Part shown: positions 1 to 11,035 of the stretch, in pieces
How positions within the stretch are numbered: position 1 is the stretch's first letter
Layout of the letters: each line of letters starts with the position of its first letter
Source of the DNA: Halichoerus grypus
Taxonomy: Eukaryota > Chordata > Mammalia > Carnivora > Phocidae
NCBI RefSeq assembly: GCF_964656455.1
Contig: NC_135712.1
Location: forward strand, 97,750,294-97,814,293
DNA length: 64,000 bases
Reading direction: 5' to 3'
Position numbers and translations under genes: made by a program
Notes under the pieces: model-generated
The model's database searches: none
What the model was told of the DNA's origin: nothing
Seen by the model: the letters and a program-made list of their open reading frames with translations, nothing else

Positions 1-60
1 TTCTGGTTTCAATTCACAATGTCCTAAACATTCCATTTCCTTCAAACATATTGACCACTT

Positions 61-250
61 TTTTTTTTTTTTAAGATTTATTTATTTGACAGAGAGAGAG
101 CACAAGCAGGCAGAGCAGCAGGCAGAAGGGGAGGGAGAAGCAGGCTTCCTGCTGAGCAGGGAGTCCGATGCGGGGCTCAATCCCAGCACCCCGGGATCAT
201 GACCTGAGCTGAAGGCAGACGCTTAACTGACTGAGCCACCCAGGCGCCCC
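61..250 (-). mobile_element. CAN-SINE (tRNA-Lys-derived)
   Basis: Reverse-oriented copy: poly-T, AAGATTTATTTATTTGACAG, the CT-rich middle and the tRNA-like head ending in CACCCAGGCGCCCC. Flanked by the TSD CATATTGACCACTT (47-60 and 251-264). Confidence 0.95.
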
Positions 251-356
251 CATATTGACCACTTTTATCTTCATTTAAGGAATTAGGATTCCATCTCTGC
301 TTAAACAGCTAGGGCTGATAATCTTTGAGGAAGAAGATATAGTCAGTTCTTTTTTA

Positions 357-427
357 ATCACTCCATATATATATATATATATATGGAGTGATATATATAT
401 ATATATGGAGTGATATATATATATATT
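357..427. repeat. Palindromic AT-rich repeat
   Basis: ATCACTCC, then (AT)10, then GGAGTGAT makes a perfect 36-base palindrome at 357-392. A second (AT)n-GGAGTGAT unit and another (AT)n follow. It directly abuts the 3' end of the minus-strand L1. Confidence 0.9.
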
Positions 428-824
428 AGTTTCATGTTTTTATTTAAACTCCAGTTAGTTAACATATGGTGTAATAGTAGTTTCAGGTGTAGAATTTAGT
501 GATTCATCACTTACATACAACACCAGTGCTCATCACAACAAGTGCCCTCTTTAATACCCATCATCCATTTAACCCATTCCCCTGTCACCGTCCCTCCAGC
601 AACCCTCAGTTTGTTATCTATAGTTAGGAGTCTCTTTTATGGTTTGCCTCTCTCTTTTTTCTCCCCTATGCTCATTTGCTTTGTTTCTTAAATTCCAAAT
701 GAAATCACATGGTATTTATCTTCCTCTGACTGAATTATTTTGCTTAGCATAATACTCTCTAGCTCCATCCATGTCATTAAAAATGGCATGATTTCATTCC
801 TTTTTTATGGCTAAGTAATATTCC

Positions 825-827
<3 letters not shown>

Positions 828-875
<48 letters not shown>
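828..875. repeat. (TA)n microsatellite inside L1
   Basis: About 45 bases of uninterrupted TA, at a place where L1 3' ends commonly carry short TA tracts. Confidence 0.95.
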
Positions 876-878
<3 letters not shown>

Positions 879-915
879 ATCTTCTTTATCTATAGATCAG
901 TCAGTGGACATCTGG

Positions 916-973
916 GCTCTTTCCATAATTAGGCTGATAATGCTGCTCTTTCCATAATTAGGCTGATAATGCT
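916..973. repeat. 29-base tandem duplication inside L1
   Basis: The unit beginning GCTCTTTCCATAATTAGG occurs twice head to tail (916-944, 945-973). Other L1 copies in this window, such as the plus-strand copy near 14620-14720, do not show it. Confidence 0.85.
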
Positions 974-3590
974 GCTATAAACATTGTGGTGCACATGTCC
1001 CTTTGAATCAGTATTTTTGAATCCTTTGAGTAAATACCCAGTAGTTCAATTGCTGGTATGTAGGGTAGTTTATTTTTAACTTTTTGAGGAACCTCCATAC
1101 TGTTTTCCAGAGTGGCTGCACCAGTTTGCAATCCCACTAACAGTGTTAGAGGGTTCCCCTTTCTCTGCATCCTCGCCAACATCTGTTGTTTCCTGTGCTC
1201 TTAGTTTTAGCCATTCTGACAGGTGTCAGGTGGTATCTCATTGTAGTTTTGATTTGTATTTCCCTGATGATGTTGAGCATCTTCTCATATGTCTGTTAGC
1301 CATGTGTATGTCTTCTTTGGAAAAATGTCTATTCATGTCTTCTGCCCATTTCTTAACTGGACTATGTGTTTTTGGGGTGTTGAATTTGATAAGTTATTTA
1401 TAGATTTTGGATACTAACCTTTTATCAGATATGTCATTTGCAAATATCTTCTCCCATTCCATTGGTTGCCTTTTAGTTTTGCTGATTGTTTCCTTCTCTG
1501 TGCAGAAGTTTTTATTTCTATGAAGTCCCAATAGTTCATTTTTATTTTTGTTTCCCTTGCCTCTGGAGACGTCTCTAGTAAGAAGTTGTTACAGCTGAAG
1601 TCAAAGAGGTTACTACCTGTGTTCTTCTCTAGGATTTTGATGGTTTCCTTTCTTACATTTAGGTCTTTCATCCATTTTGAAATTATTTTTGGGTATCATG
1701 TAAGAAAGTAGCCCAGTTTCATTCTTTTGCATGTTGCTGTCTAGTATTCCCAACACCATTTGTTGAAGAGACTGTATCTTTTCCATTGGGTATTCTTTCC
1801 TGCTTTGTCAAAGATTGGTTGACCATATTGTTGTGGGTCCATTTCTGGGTTTTCTCTTCTGTTTTATTGATCTATGTGTCTGTTTTTATGTCAGTACCAT
1901 ACTGTCTTGATGATTACAGCTTTGTAATACAGCTTGAAGTCCGGAATTGTAATGCCTCCAGCTTTGTTCTCCTTTTTCAAGATTCCTTTGGCTATTTGGG
2001 GATCTTTTGTGGCTGCATACAAATTTTAGGATTGTTTGTTCTAGCTCTGTGAAAAACATTGGTGGTATTTTAATAGGGATTGCATTAAATGTGTAGATTG
2101 CTTTGGGCGGTAAGACATTTTAACAATATCTGTTCTTCCAATCCATGAGCATGGAACATTTTTCCATTTCCTTATGTCATCTTCAATTTCTTTCATAAGT
2201 AATTTTATGGTTTTTAGAGTACAGATCTTTTACCTCTTTGGTTAGGTTTATTCTTAGATATCTTATGGTTTTTGGTGCAATTGTAAATGGGGTAGATTCC
2301 TTGATTTCTCTTTCTGCTGCTTCATTATTGGTATATAGAAATGTAACAGATTTCTGTACATTGATTTTGTATGCTGTGACTTTACTGAATTCGTGTATCA
2401 GTTCTAGAATTTTTTGGTGGAATCTTCCAAGTTTTCTAGCAATTTTTTTGGACTCTTCCAAGTTTTCTACATAGAGTATCATGTTGTCTGCAAATTGTGA
2501 AAGTTTAAGTTCTTCCTTGACCATTTAGATGCCTTTTATTTCTTTTTGTTGTTGACTGCTGAAGCTAGGACTTCTAGTACTATGTTAAAGAACAGTGGTA
2601 AGAGTGGACAACTCTGTCTTATTCCTGACCTTAGAAGAAAAGCTCTTAGTTTTTCCCCACTGAGGATGATATTACCTGTGGAATTTTCTTATATGGCCTT
2701 TATGATGTTGATGTATGTTCCCTTTATCCCTACTTCATTGAGGGTTTTTATCAAGAATGGATGCTGTACTTTGTCAAATGGTTCTCCAGCATCTACTGAG
2801 AGGATTATATGGTTCTTATCCTTTCTTTCATTAATGTGGTATATCATGTTGATTGATTTGTGAATATTAAACCACCCTTATAACCCAGGAATAAATCCCA
2901 CATTATCATAGTGAATGATTCTTTTAGTGTACTGTTTAATGAATGTGTTATGAATTAATGTGTATATTAAATAATATATTAAATTAATACATATGTACAT
3001 TTATTGTCACATAATCACATGAAAGCATTTATAATTGATATTATGGGAGAAACAAAAATAAAACCAACATAAAATTATCCCTTCATTAATTTAATAAACA
3101 AATTTTACATTATAAGTGCACGAGATCTATATCTTATCAAGATATTTTGGTCTCTGTCTTCACGAAGCTTATAATCTATATGGTAAGTTGGCAAATAAAT
3201 AACTATAACATAAAATGTTATAAACATACTTGGCTATTGAACCTAGCTTGTCCTATAGGTTCAGAAATTTCATTTTCATACAAAGAAAATACCTTATTGG
3301 AAAGTAAAATAAAACAAAGAAATTAACTAGTATATTAACTTTATGGGGAAATAGCACATGTGAAGAGCTGATATTGTAAAAGAGACTAGAGTGCATTTGA
3401 GGAACTGAAAGAAAATTATCATGGCTGGAATATATGGACAAAAGGATAGTTTGATTCATGATAAAGCTGGAGATGCAGATGGCAATGAGGAATATTCAGG
3501 GTTATGATGGTCAATTTAAGAATTTTTGAATTTAAGGGAAACTGGGAAGACAATCACATGGTTTTGAGCTAAGGATCTAAGTTTTCTACT

Positions 3591-3789
3591 TTATTTATTT
3601 ATTTATTTAGAGAGCCCACACGTGTGGAAGTGGGGGAGGGGCAGAGGGAGAGGAAGAGAATCTTAAGTAGGCTCCATGCTCAGCACTTAGTGTGGAGCCC
3701 GACGTGGGGATTGATCTCAGGGCCCTGAGATCATGACCTGAGCCAAAATTGAGTCAAACAGCCAAACGACTGAGCCACCCAGGCACTCC
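3591..3789 (-). mobile_element. CAN-SINE, diverged
   Basis: Older copy with many substitutions but the same order of parts; TSD TAAGTTTTCTACTTTA / TAAGTCTTCTACTTTA at 3578-3593 and 3790-3805. Confidence 0.9.
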
Positions 3790-4140
3790 TTAAGTCTTCT
3801 ACTTTAAAACATTTTCTTTCTTTAATTTAAAAAATAAATTTGAAGGAGGTAAAATGGATGTAGGGACTCTGATTAAGTCACTTTTGTGATAGGACTAGAG
3901 AGGCTATAATTAGGGATTGGTTTTGTGGTGTCAGTGTTTGGTCTCTGCATTCAGATAGGAAAATATGTATTATTTATATTATAGTATATATTCAAATATA
4001 TTTATATATTGATATAGATTGATGAGATATAAATATCAAATATATATAGATGAGTATTAAATATATCAACACACATTTATATATCAAGTATATTTTAAAA
4101 AATATTTTTACATATATTTTTACTTGAATATATATGTATA

Positions 4141-4320
4141 TTTTAAAGATTTTATTTATTTATTTGTCAGAGAGAGCTCACAAGCAGAAGTTGCAGGTAG
4201 AGGGAGAAGCAGGTCTACCTGCTGAGTAAGAAGCCTGATGCAGGACTGGATCCTAGGACCCTGGGATCATGACCTGAGCCCAAGGCAGACGGTTAACTTA
4301 CTGAGCCACCCAGGCATCCC
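4141..4320 (-). mobile_element. CAN-SINE
   Basis: Poly-T/AAGATTTTATTTATTTATTTG tail to the CACCCAGGCATCCC head. TSD TTTTACTTGAATATATAT at 4117-4134 and 4321-4338. Confidence 0.95.
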
Positions 4321-4343
4321 TTTTACTTGAATATATATAAAAA

Positions 4344-5605
4344 AGTGTATGTTGGATTCAGTTTGCTAGTACTTTGTTGAGAATTTTTGCATTTATATTC
4401 ATCAGGGATATTGGCCTTTAGTTCTCTTTTTTATCAAGGTAATGCTGGTCTCACAGAATGAGTTTGGAAGTTTCACTTCCATTTCTATTTTTTGGACCAG
4501 TTTGAGAAGAATAGGTATTAACTCTTCTTTAATGTCTGGTAGAAATCCCCTAGGAAGCCATCTGGCCCTGGACTTCTGTTTGTTGAGAGATTTTTGATTA
4601 CTGATTGAATTTCTTTGCTGGTTATCAGTCTGTTCAAGTTTTCTATTTCTTCCTGTTTCAATTTTGGTAATTTATATGTATCTAGGAATTTATCCATTTC
4701 TTCCAGGTTGTCCAATTTGTTGGCATATAATGTTTCATAATATTCTATTATAATCGTTTGTATTTCTGTGTTGTTGGTTGTGATCTTTCCTCTTTCATTC
4801 ATTGTTTTATTTATTTGGGTCCTTTTTCTTTTCTTTTTGATAAGTTGGGCTAGAGGTTTGTCAGTTTTATTAATTCTTTCAAAAAACCAGCTCCTGGTTT
4901 CATTGATCTGTTCCACTGTTTTTTTGTTTCTATATCATCTATTTCTGCTCTAATCTTTATTATTTCTGTTCTTCTACCTTTAGGTTCCGTTTGTTGTTCT
5001 TTTTCTAGCTCCTTTAGGTGTAAGGTTAGGTTGTATTTTTGACATTGTTCTTGCTTCTTGAGCTAAGCCTCTTAGGACTGCCTTTGCTGCATTCCAAAGG
5101 TTTTGGACCATAGTCTTTTCATTTTCATTTGCTTCCATGTATTTTTTTTTTTTCATTTCTTCTTTAATTTCCTGGTTGACCCATTCATTCTTTAGTAGGA
5201 TGTTCATCTCCATGTTTTTGTGGTCTTTCCAATTTTTTTCTTATGGTTGACTTCAAGTTGCATAGTGTTGTGGTCTGAGAGTACGAATGGTATGATCTCA
5301 GTATTTTTGTACTTGTCGAGGCCTGATTTATGACCTAGTATGTGATCTATTGTGGAAAATGTCCCATGTGCACTTGAAAAGAATGTGTATTCTGCTGCTT
5401 GTGGATGAAATGTTCTGAATATATCTGTTAAGTCTGTCTGGTCCAGTGTATCATTCAAAACTATTGTTTGCTTGTTCATTTTCTGCTTAGGTGATTTGTC
5501 TATGAAGTAAGTGGGGTGTTAAAGTCCTCTATTACTATCGATGAGTTCCTTTATGTTTGTTATTAGTTGTTAATATTTGGGTGCTCCCAAGTTGGGGGTG
5601 TTAAT
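4344..5605 (-). mobile_element. LINE-1, 5' portion of split copy (ORF2)
   Basis: Minus-strand ORF2 from the reverse transcriptase fingers back into the endonuclease domain (for example SDHNTMQLEVNHKKK near 5225-5290). Several stops and frame changes. The element is 5'-truncated in the endonuclease region at about 5605. It continues the copy at 427-2936. Confidence 0.93.
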
Positions 5606-5710
5606 ATTTTTGACACTTTCAAGGTAGGAGTGGGGAGAGGTAAGAGGTATAGAATCATTCTGATTTGATTGTCACTATCATGTAATGGATTGGCAATCTC
5701 TAGGTCTGGC

Positions 5711-5716
5711 AGAAAT

Positions 5717-5759
<43 letters not shown>

Positions 5760-5763
5760 TTTT
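5711..5763. repeat. (ATTT)n microsatellite
   Basis: About 50 bases of ATTT units grown from the tail of the adjoining SINE. Confidence 0.95.
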
Positions 5764-5945
5764 AAATTTTATTTATTTATTTGACAGAGAGAGACCATAA
5801 GCAGGTGGAGTGGCAGGCAGAGGGAGAAGGAGAAGCAGGCTCTCTGCTGAGCAGGGAGCCCGATGCAGGACTCTATCCCAAGACTCTGGGATCATGACCT
5901 GAGCTGAAGGCAGACAATCAACCAACTGAGCCACCCAGGTGCCCC
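5718..5945 (-). mobile_element. CAN-SINE with expanded tail
   Basis: Full-length copy whose tail merges with the (ATTT)n tract; TSD CTGGCAGAAATTT / CTGGCCAAAATTT at 5706-5718 and 5946-5958. Confidence 0.93.
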
Positions 5946-6133
5946 CTGGCCAAAATTTAAAACTGACTTTTTCTTTCAAGGGGTATTTCTGTAGGTTCTC
6001 TAGAGCTGAACTGTCCAATATAGTATTGGTCCAATTTGAAGTTACTGAGCACTTGAAATGTAGTTAATATAAGAGTAAAATACATGCTGATTTCTGAAGC
6101 TTGGTAGGAAAAAAGAATGCAAAGAATCTCATT

Positions 6134-6230
6134 GGGTTGCCTGGTGGGGTGCATCAGTAGAGCATGCGACTCTTGATCTCTTAAGTTGTGAGTTCAAGCT
6201 CCATGTTGGGTGTGGAACCTACCAAAAATG
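6134..6230 (+). mobile_element. Short tRNA-derived SINE, old variant
   Basis: tRNA-like head with B-box GTTCAAGCTCC (6192-6202) and the variant CATGCGACTCTTGATCTC; lacks the long CT-rich body. TSD AAGAATCTCATT / AAGAATGTCATT (6122-6133, 6231-6242). Confidence 0.75.
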
Positions 6231-6441
6231 AAGAATGTCATTGACTATTTTTTTTTTTCCATTTTGACTGTGATGTTGAATAAAAATGTATTAAACATCT
6301 TAACTTATATCTTAATTTAGAAAAATGGGAATAATTTAAATTATTAAATGTTAAAATTAATTTCACTTCTTTCTTTTCCATTTCTTAAAATATGGCTACT
6401 AGAAAGTTTAAAATTACATATGTGGTTCACATAATATTTCT

Positions 6442-7450
6442 TTTTTTTTTTTTTAATAAAGCCTAAACCCAGCAGGAGAAGAGAAATAATAAAGATCAGA
6501 GGAGAAATCAATGAAATAGAAACCAAAAGAACATTAGAACAGATCAACAAAACTAGGAGCTGATTCTTTGAAAGAATTAATAAGATTGATAAACCCCTGG
6601 CCAGACTTATCAAAAATAAGAGAAAAGACCCAAATAAATAAAATCATGAATGAAAGAGGAGAGATCACAACCAACACCAAAGAAATACAAACAATTATAA
6701 GAACATATTATGAGCAACTCTATGCCAGCAAATTAGATAATCTGGAAGAAATGGATGCATTCCTAGAGATGTATAAACTACCAAAACTGAACCAGGAAGA
6801 AATAGAAAACCTGAACAGACCAATAACCACTAAGGAAATCGAAGCAGTCATCAAAAATCTCCCAACAAACAAGGTCCCAGGGCCAGAAGGCTTTCCGGGG
6901 GAATTCTACCAAACATTTAAAGAAGAATTAATACCTATTCTTCTGAAACTGTTCCAAAAAATAGAAATAGAAGGAAAACTTCCAAACTCATTTTATGAGG
7001 CCAGCATTACCTTGATCCCAAAATCAGATGAAGACCCCATCAAAAAGGAGAATTACAGACCAATATCCCTGATGAACATGGATGCAAAAATTCTCACCAA
7101 AATACTAGCCAATAGGATCCAACAGTACATTAAAAGGATTATTCACCACGACCAGTGGGATTTATTCCTGTGCTGCAAGGTTGGTTCAACATCTGCAAAT
7201 CAGTCAATGTGATACAATACATTAATAAAAGAAAGAACAAGAACCATATGATCCTCTCAACAGATGCAGAAAAAGCACTTGACAAAGTACAGCATCCTTT
7301 CCTGATTAAAACTCTTCAGAGTGTAGGGATAGAGGGTACATACCTCAATATCATAAAAGCCATCTATGAAAACCCCACAGCGAATATCATTCCCAATGGG
7401 GAAAAACTGAGAGCTTTTACCCTAAGGTCAGGAACACGGCAGGAATGTCC
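6442..7450 (+). mobile_element. LINE-1 ORF2 fragment behind poly-T
   Basis: A T-run (6440-6454) is followed directly by plus-strand ORF2 sequence: end of the endonuclease linker and reverse transcriptase ([20 protein letters not shown], then [14 protein letters not shown], 6810-6930). The frame shifts near 7155-7212 and the match ends at about 7450, before the FADD box. Near-matching ACATAATATTTCT (6429-6441) and ACATTGTATTTCT (7451-7463) flank it. Confidence 0.9.
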
Positions 7451-8090
7451 ACATTGTATTTCTAATGGACAGTGCTGCTCAAGAAAAATAGGCCTCTTAG
7501 GCCTCTTGATATAATTTCCTTGGCAAAGGCAGTGCTCTTCCTTCAGCTGGTTACTTCAAATACAACTTTGGCTTGTGCCCCAATGACACACCCCATTACA
7601 CTTACTGCCAGAGTCTCTTCACATTGGAAGGCAGAAGATTCTGGGCTGACATTCACTCTGTGGGTTCCTCATATGGAACTTGGGATTTGTAATGGATGCT
7701 GTGATGCACTGTCCAGATTCCCCCTGAGGAAAGAAGGACTTAATTCCCCATTTAGTAGGAGGGTTAATCTCAGCTATCATCCCTCTTTGGGAATATCTCA
7801 CCTGTGGTCACACTTCCTTCCATGGGCATCTAGTGTCCCCAGGCTGAATAACACATGGATATAAAGGAACTGTCTACTTGTACTGACTCAGGTAAACTCT
7901 AAAGAGCCATTCAGCTTTGTAGCTCAACTTCTCACTTAACCCTCCCTTCCACAGTGATGATCCCCATTGTAGTCACTAAAACATTTTTCATAAGCTCATC
8001 TGTGTTCCAGAGTCTGCTTCCTGGGAAGGCATTGTGCAACAACATTATAGCACATTGACTCATGAAAAACAAGTATAGGTTCTTTCCACA

Positions 8091-8091
8091 C

Positions 8092-8130
<39 letters not shown>

Positions 8131-8152
8131 ATATAAATAAATAAAATAAGAC
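8091..8152. repeat. (TAAA)n microsatellite
   Basis: About 60 bases of TAAA units with one interruption. Confidence 0.95.
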
Positions 8153-9079
8153 AAAATGGTTTATTCCATTGACTCTAGTACCTTTCTTGGTCCTGCCTAA
8201 AGCACCAGCCTACTAAGTCCAATTACCAAGGACACACTTCAAACTCTCAAAGGAATCTCACTGAAATCCTTATCATTAGGCTTAAGGTTAAGGGCAGAAT
8301 TTTTTCTCCTTCCAACTGGAAGGAGGAAGTCATAGCACAATTCTCTCCAAAGGAATCCTCTTCAAAAATTCTCTCCTTATATCACTTATATATCTCCTTA
8401 TATCACTCTCTTGTCTTTTCTTTATCCTCCTCAAGAATCTGTCATATGTCTTTGGCCATAACATTGCAGCACTGTTTTTGTTTGTTTGTTTGTTTTTTTC
8501 TTTATGCCTCAACATAAACTGAAGCAAGAAAGAAAGAGTGGAAAGTTTAATTGAGCATTCAGTTGCTTGTATAATGTCTGAAATCCCCATGTCTCCCCTG
8601 CTTTAAAAACACCAGAGTGATACAAATTCAGTAAAAATATCACAAGACTGTAAGAGCTAGTCAAAGTTAAGAAAATTTGTACTAATTCAAATGACTATTT
8701 TAAATAATTTTTCAATATTACAAATAAACAATTATTTTTCAAAAATATTTCAGAATTTTTTCATGATTAAATGTATCACTAAATTTCTAAATTTATAACA
8801 CTGATATTGAGACAAATTATAAATAACTCCTTATAATAGTAGGAAACAAGACAAATATGAATTCTAAATCTTTTTCTATATAGGAGCAATGTGTTAATGT
8901 GACAAATTAACCTATAGATTTTTCTGAAATTCAAGTAAAAGGTGTAGTTATAGTTACTTATACTCAAATTCTAAGTGTCAATGTAGTATAAAAGGTAAAA
9001 GCACTACCATCCATTTTAATACTATATTCTATTTGCAAATAAGCTTTTTATATTATTTTTATTATAGTTTTTTTTCCAC

Positions 9080-9240
9080 AAAATTATGCAAAGTATACAA
9101 AACGAGTGTTATCTCCATTAGTGGCCTAAGAAAGTTAAGTAATTTGTTCAAGGTCACATAATTTATAAGTAGAGGATAAACTTAGAATTCAGGTCTTCTC
9201 ATTTACACGTTATCACCCATTTCATCCCTTATCTGTGAGT
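9080..9240 (-). mobile_element. MIR relic
   Basis: Reads as reverse MIR: CTCCATTA...GTTAAGTAATTTGTTCAAGG, then CACATAATTTATAAGTAGAGG and GAATTCAGGTCTTC. Confidence 0.65.
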
Positions 9241-9350
9241 AAGCCAATTTTTCCTATTAAGCATTATCTCTCCCTCTCTCAATTTTGCCCACAAGTAATT
9301 TTTACCACATAATTTAGTATTTGGTTTTATATAAACAGTAATTATTTTCT

Positions 9351-9546
9351 TTTTTTTTTTTTTTTTTATTTATTTATTTGACAGAGAGAGAGACAGCAAG
9401 AGAGGGAACACAAGCAGGGGGAGTGGGAGAGGGAGAAGCAGGCTTCCCGCTGAGCAGGAGCCCGATGCAGGGCTCGATCCCAGGACCCTGAGATCATGAC
9501 CTGAGCCGAAGGCAGATGCTTAACAACTGAGCCACCCAGGCGCCCC
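9351..9546 (-). mobile_element. CAN-SINE
   Basis: Well-preserved copy; TSD AACAGTAATTATTTTCT at 9334-9350 and 9547-9563. Confidence 0.97.
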
Positions 9547-9563
9547 AACAGTAATTATTTTCT

Positions 9564-10473
9564 AATAATTTAATATTGTTTAGATACTTTTCCTAAAGAG
9601 GTTTGTTATCTATTTTCTTTATTGTGAGAAAGCCTAGCAAATTTTGTAACATCTTTAGAATATTTTGTATGCACTTTATTTCTACATAATTATACACCAC
9701 AATAATAGGTTTTAAAGAGCTAATCTGCATGTCCCATTATTCAATACCTACTCTATAAAATTATTATTATAAGTCATTATAAGGAATAGAATGTACTTAC
9801 TAAAACATATTTTATATATATATATTAAAATGGAAAAATACTTTTAAAAATTGGATTTTATACTGAGTGACATTTTGAAAATTAGTGTTAAGCCTGGTCC
9901 TTCAATTCTAATACTACTATAAAATTTTTGTGACATATTATTAATACATATCTCTGGTCTTTCCCCAGTATACAAAACACAAAACTAGTTTTTAGGTTTG
10001 GATTTTTTATTTTGGCTTTTAATTTAATGAAAGACTACACTAATTTAAATTTCCTCATGTTCTATTTAAATAAATCACTGTATATAAAATAATGGGTTCC
10101 TTGACCTAATGTTTCAAGGTGAGAAGCAGAAGATAAGCCTTACTGCTAGTAAGAAGAAGATTTAAAACAAAGAAATCTCCTTAATAATATCTTTTGGTAT
10201 ATGTTTTGGTATTTATATTAAAAGCTACTTCCTTATATGGTAAGACAAGAAAGAATAATAAAGTTACAACACAAGTTGAATTTACATGTAACATGATTTA
10301 TGAGGTCAACCATAAAAATATTGCTGACTTTCCAATGCAAAGATGACATTTTCTGACCCACTACCAGGAAAGCATGTACTTTATTTTCTTTTAAGAATGA
10401 TGATGGATTTGCAGTAATTGATCCATATTCTTTCACAGGGTCCTTGTTGAAAGTGTAAAAATGGTCTGGGTCA
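9564..10473. other. Intergenic, no gene seen
   Basis: AT-rich, no recognisable repeat or coding signal; open frames are short and without domain features. Confidence 0.7.
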
Positions 10474-10669
10474 GGGTGCCTGGGTGGCTCGGTCATTAAG
10501 CGTCTGCCTTCGGCTCAGATCATGATCCCAGGGCCCTGGGATCGAACCCCGCATCGGGCTCCCTGCTCTGCGGGAAGCCTGCTTCTCCCTCTCCCACTCC
10601 CCCTGCTTGTGTTCCCTCTCTCACTGTGTCTCTCTCTGTCAAATAAATAAATAAAATCTTTAAAAAAAA
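10474..10669 (+). mobile_element. CAN-SINE
   Basis: GGGTGCCTGGGTGGCTCGG head, CT-rich body, AAATAAATAAATAAAATCTT and A-tail; TSD around AAATGGTCTGGGTCA (10459-10473 and 10668-10682). Confidence 0.97.
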
Positions 10670-11035
10670 ATGGTCTGGGTCAATGTCTGTATCCATGGAA
10701 GAAAGAAAAAGCTGACAGGATTAAATCCCCACTATTGGCCTCATTAGCATGTTTCAAAGAAGTAAATCATCAGCCTCAGAAACCATATTACCATTTTCAT
10801 AATATTATTATTAGTAGTAACATTATTTTTATTATTTGGTGGACCGGTAGCTCAAACAACCTCTTAGTTCCATAATCCAGTCAATTCTTTTATTTAATAA
10901 ATCTCTACTGGGTTATTTTAATAAAATCCATGGGAGAAATAAATAACATGGACTTTGTTTTCCAAAAGCTTACAGTTCCATTATTAACCAATATATGCAC
11001 ACATATAATTTCCAATAATATTACAGAATGGTGAT

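Larger units (their letters stand above)
427..2936 (-). mobile_element. LINE-1, 3' portion of split copy
   Basis: On the minus strand the sequence runs from ORF2 reverse transcriptase to the carnivore-type L1 3' end (AGTTTAAATAAAAAC near 440). The protein is broken by stops and frameshifts. The RT box is seen as [11 protein letters not shown] (about 2440-2500), where the second catalytic aspartate of FADD is asparagine, so it is inactive. It contains a 29-base tandem duplication and an expanded (TA)n tract. The 5' side stops at 2936 and resumes at 4344. Confidence 0.95.
2937..4343. other. Non-L1 segment interrupting the minus-strand L1
   Basis: AT-rich sequence with no gene. It separates two L1 pieces that are continuous in ORF2. 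It holds two CAN-SINEs and, near 3130-3260, sequence that looks like a weak minus-strand L2 relic. AGTGTACTGTT at 2926-2936 and AGTGTATGTT at 4344-4353 flank it and may be a target duplication. Confidence 0.7.
7464..9350. other. Intergenic, no gene seen
   Basis: Unique-looking sequence. An open 130-codon stretch (7472-7864, plus) has no recognisable domain and starts in the L1 edge, so it is treated as chance. (TAAA)n lies at 8091-8152. A minus-strand MIR-like relic lies near 9080-9240 (AAGTTAAGTAATTTGTTCAAGG type sequence). Confidence 0.7.

Noticed and set aside
357..427. CRISPR-like direct repeat array
   Set aside because: It is an AT microsatellite palindrome in a mammalian genome, without spacers or cas genes.
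5773..6018. Frames inside SINEs (also 9366-9548, 16062-16274, 25915-26097, 44919-45104)
   Set aside because: All translate the same antisense SINE sequence and are repeat artefacts.
6568..7514. L1 ORF2 frames as protein-coding genes
   Set aside because: Frames are broken, truncated and missing the catalytic box; the same holds for the copies at 427-5605 and 11036-14926, where FADD is FADN or FVDN.
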